From assembly GCA_025997935.1 (NCBI GenBank), contig BNVG01000037.1, positions 1 through 15,599 of the forward strand: a stretch of 15,599 bases of DNA, written 5' to 3'. Positions within the stretch are counted from its first letter, which is position 1. Every line of letters begins with the position of its first letter. Below the pieces are notes generated by a model, which was not told the origin of the DNA, ran no database searches, and saw nothing but the letters and a program-made list of their open reading frames with translations. The translations under genes and the position numbers were made by a program. This stretch comes from Synergistales bacterium (GTDB lineage: Bacteria > Synergistota > Synergistia > Synergistales > Aminobacteriaceae). This document shows, one piece after another, positions 15,397 through 15,599 of the stretch.

Positions 15397-15599
15397 TCAG
15401 TTCATCATGCCTTGGATTTGTTCCAGAGGCAAACCGGCGCTTTTGGCGATAACATCTGGGGTAAATCCATTGGCAAGAAGGTTGCGCGCCATTTCGCGCT
15501 TACCTTCTTCTCTGCCCCTCGCTAACAGGTCATCCGCTTGGTCTCTCAAAGCTATCGGTATATACATACTTTTCCCCTCCTCTTTGTATTGCCGCAAAA
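15397..15599 (-). CDS. Rpn-like nuclease/transposase, C-terminal part, runs off the window
   Basis: The frame runs from the right edge to TGA at 15397. Visible are 67 codons ending in D-D-L-L-A-R-G-R-E-E-G-K-R-E-M, then A-R-N-L-L-A-N-G-F-T-P-D-V-I-A and P-L-E-Q-I-Q-G-M-M-N. This Arg/Glu/Gly-rich linker followed by a short helical motif is typical of the C-terminus of Rpn family recombination-promoting nucleases (PD-(D/E)XK). The catalytic domain would lie to the right. Bases 15511-15599 are identical to 15208-15296 in the left copy, and the two copies differ by one 12-base in-frame indel in the linker. The start codon is not in the window; TTG at 15597 is just an internal codon. Confidence 0.6.
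   Translation of the reverse strand, partial: LRQYKEEGKSMYIPIALRDQADDLLARGREEGKREMARNLLANGFTPDVIAKSAGLPLEQIQGMMN

Overview
The window looks like a stretch of a Synergistota (Synergistetes) genome, probably from a metagenome or single-cell assembly. The main clue is the surface protein at 12309-14450 (- strand), whose C-terminus is a Gly-Cys motif, a hydrophobic stretch and a basic tail, the layout of the Synergist-CTERM sorting domain. The rest fits an anaerobe of that phylum: moderately high GC, separate glyQ and glyS, a cobalt/nickel ECF transporter and a polyferredoxin electron-transfer module.

Layout. Positions 1-127 are an exact copy of 4737-4863 (the 3' part of cbiQ) joined to the inside of carB. 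The window therefore begins at an assembly junction or at a tandem duplication/circle joint. 139-4020 (+) is a carbamoyl-phosphate synthase large chain lacking its first ~80 residues and fused in frame to a diaminopimelate-epimerase (DapF) domain. In that domain both catalytic cysteines and several substrate-contacting residues are replaced, so it is probably a pseudoenzyme. Three bases after its stop lies the convergent cbiM-cbiQ-cbiO operon (6535 down to 4024, - strand), which encodes Co/Ni uptake. A short divergent promoter region (6536-6728) with repeated TTTGTGyTAy motifs separates cbiM from the + strand run glyQ (6729-7640), glyS (7640-9712), a Tat-type DUF362 protein (9725-10648) and a NapH-NapG-like fusion (10672-12216). 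glyQS charge tRNA-Gly. The last two genes look like one electron-transfer unit, with a membrane quinol-dehydrogenase-like part feeding exported Fe-S domains. A strong hairpin at 12258-12287 separates this run from the convergent surface-protein gene.

Upstream of the surface gene (14451-15081) is a 630-base region with no gene I can support. It holds a 151-bp MITE-like element with perfect 13-bp terminal inverted repeats and an 8-bp target duplication, two minus-strand terminator-like hairpins, a 90-bp TGTC tetranucleotide repeat, and a long inverted repeat. The right edge carries two copies, in tandem, of the C-terminal tail of an Rpn-like nuclease/transposase protein. The left copy (15082-15369) is a remnant, and the right copy (15397-15599) runs off the window.

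Most unusual are the CarB-pseudo-DapF fusion, the single-chain NapH/NapG with an internal twin-arginine motif next to a Tat DUF362 protein, and the stack of hypervariable and mobile sequence in front of the surface-protein gene.
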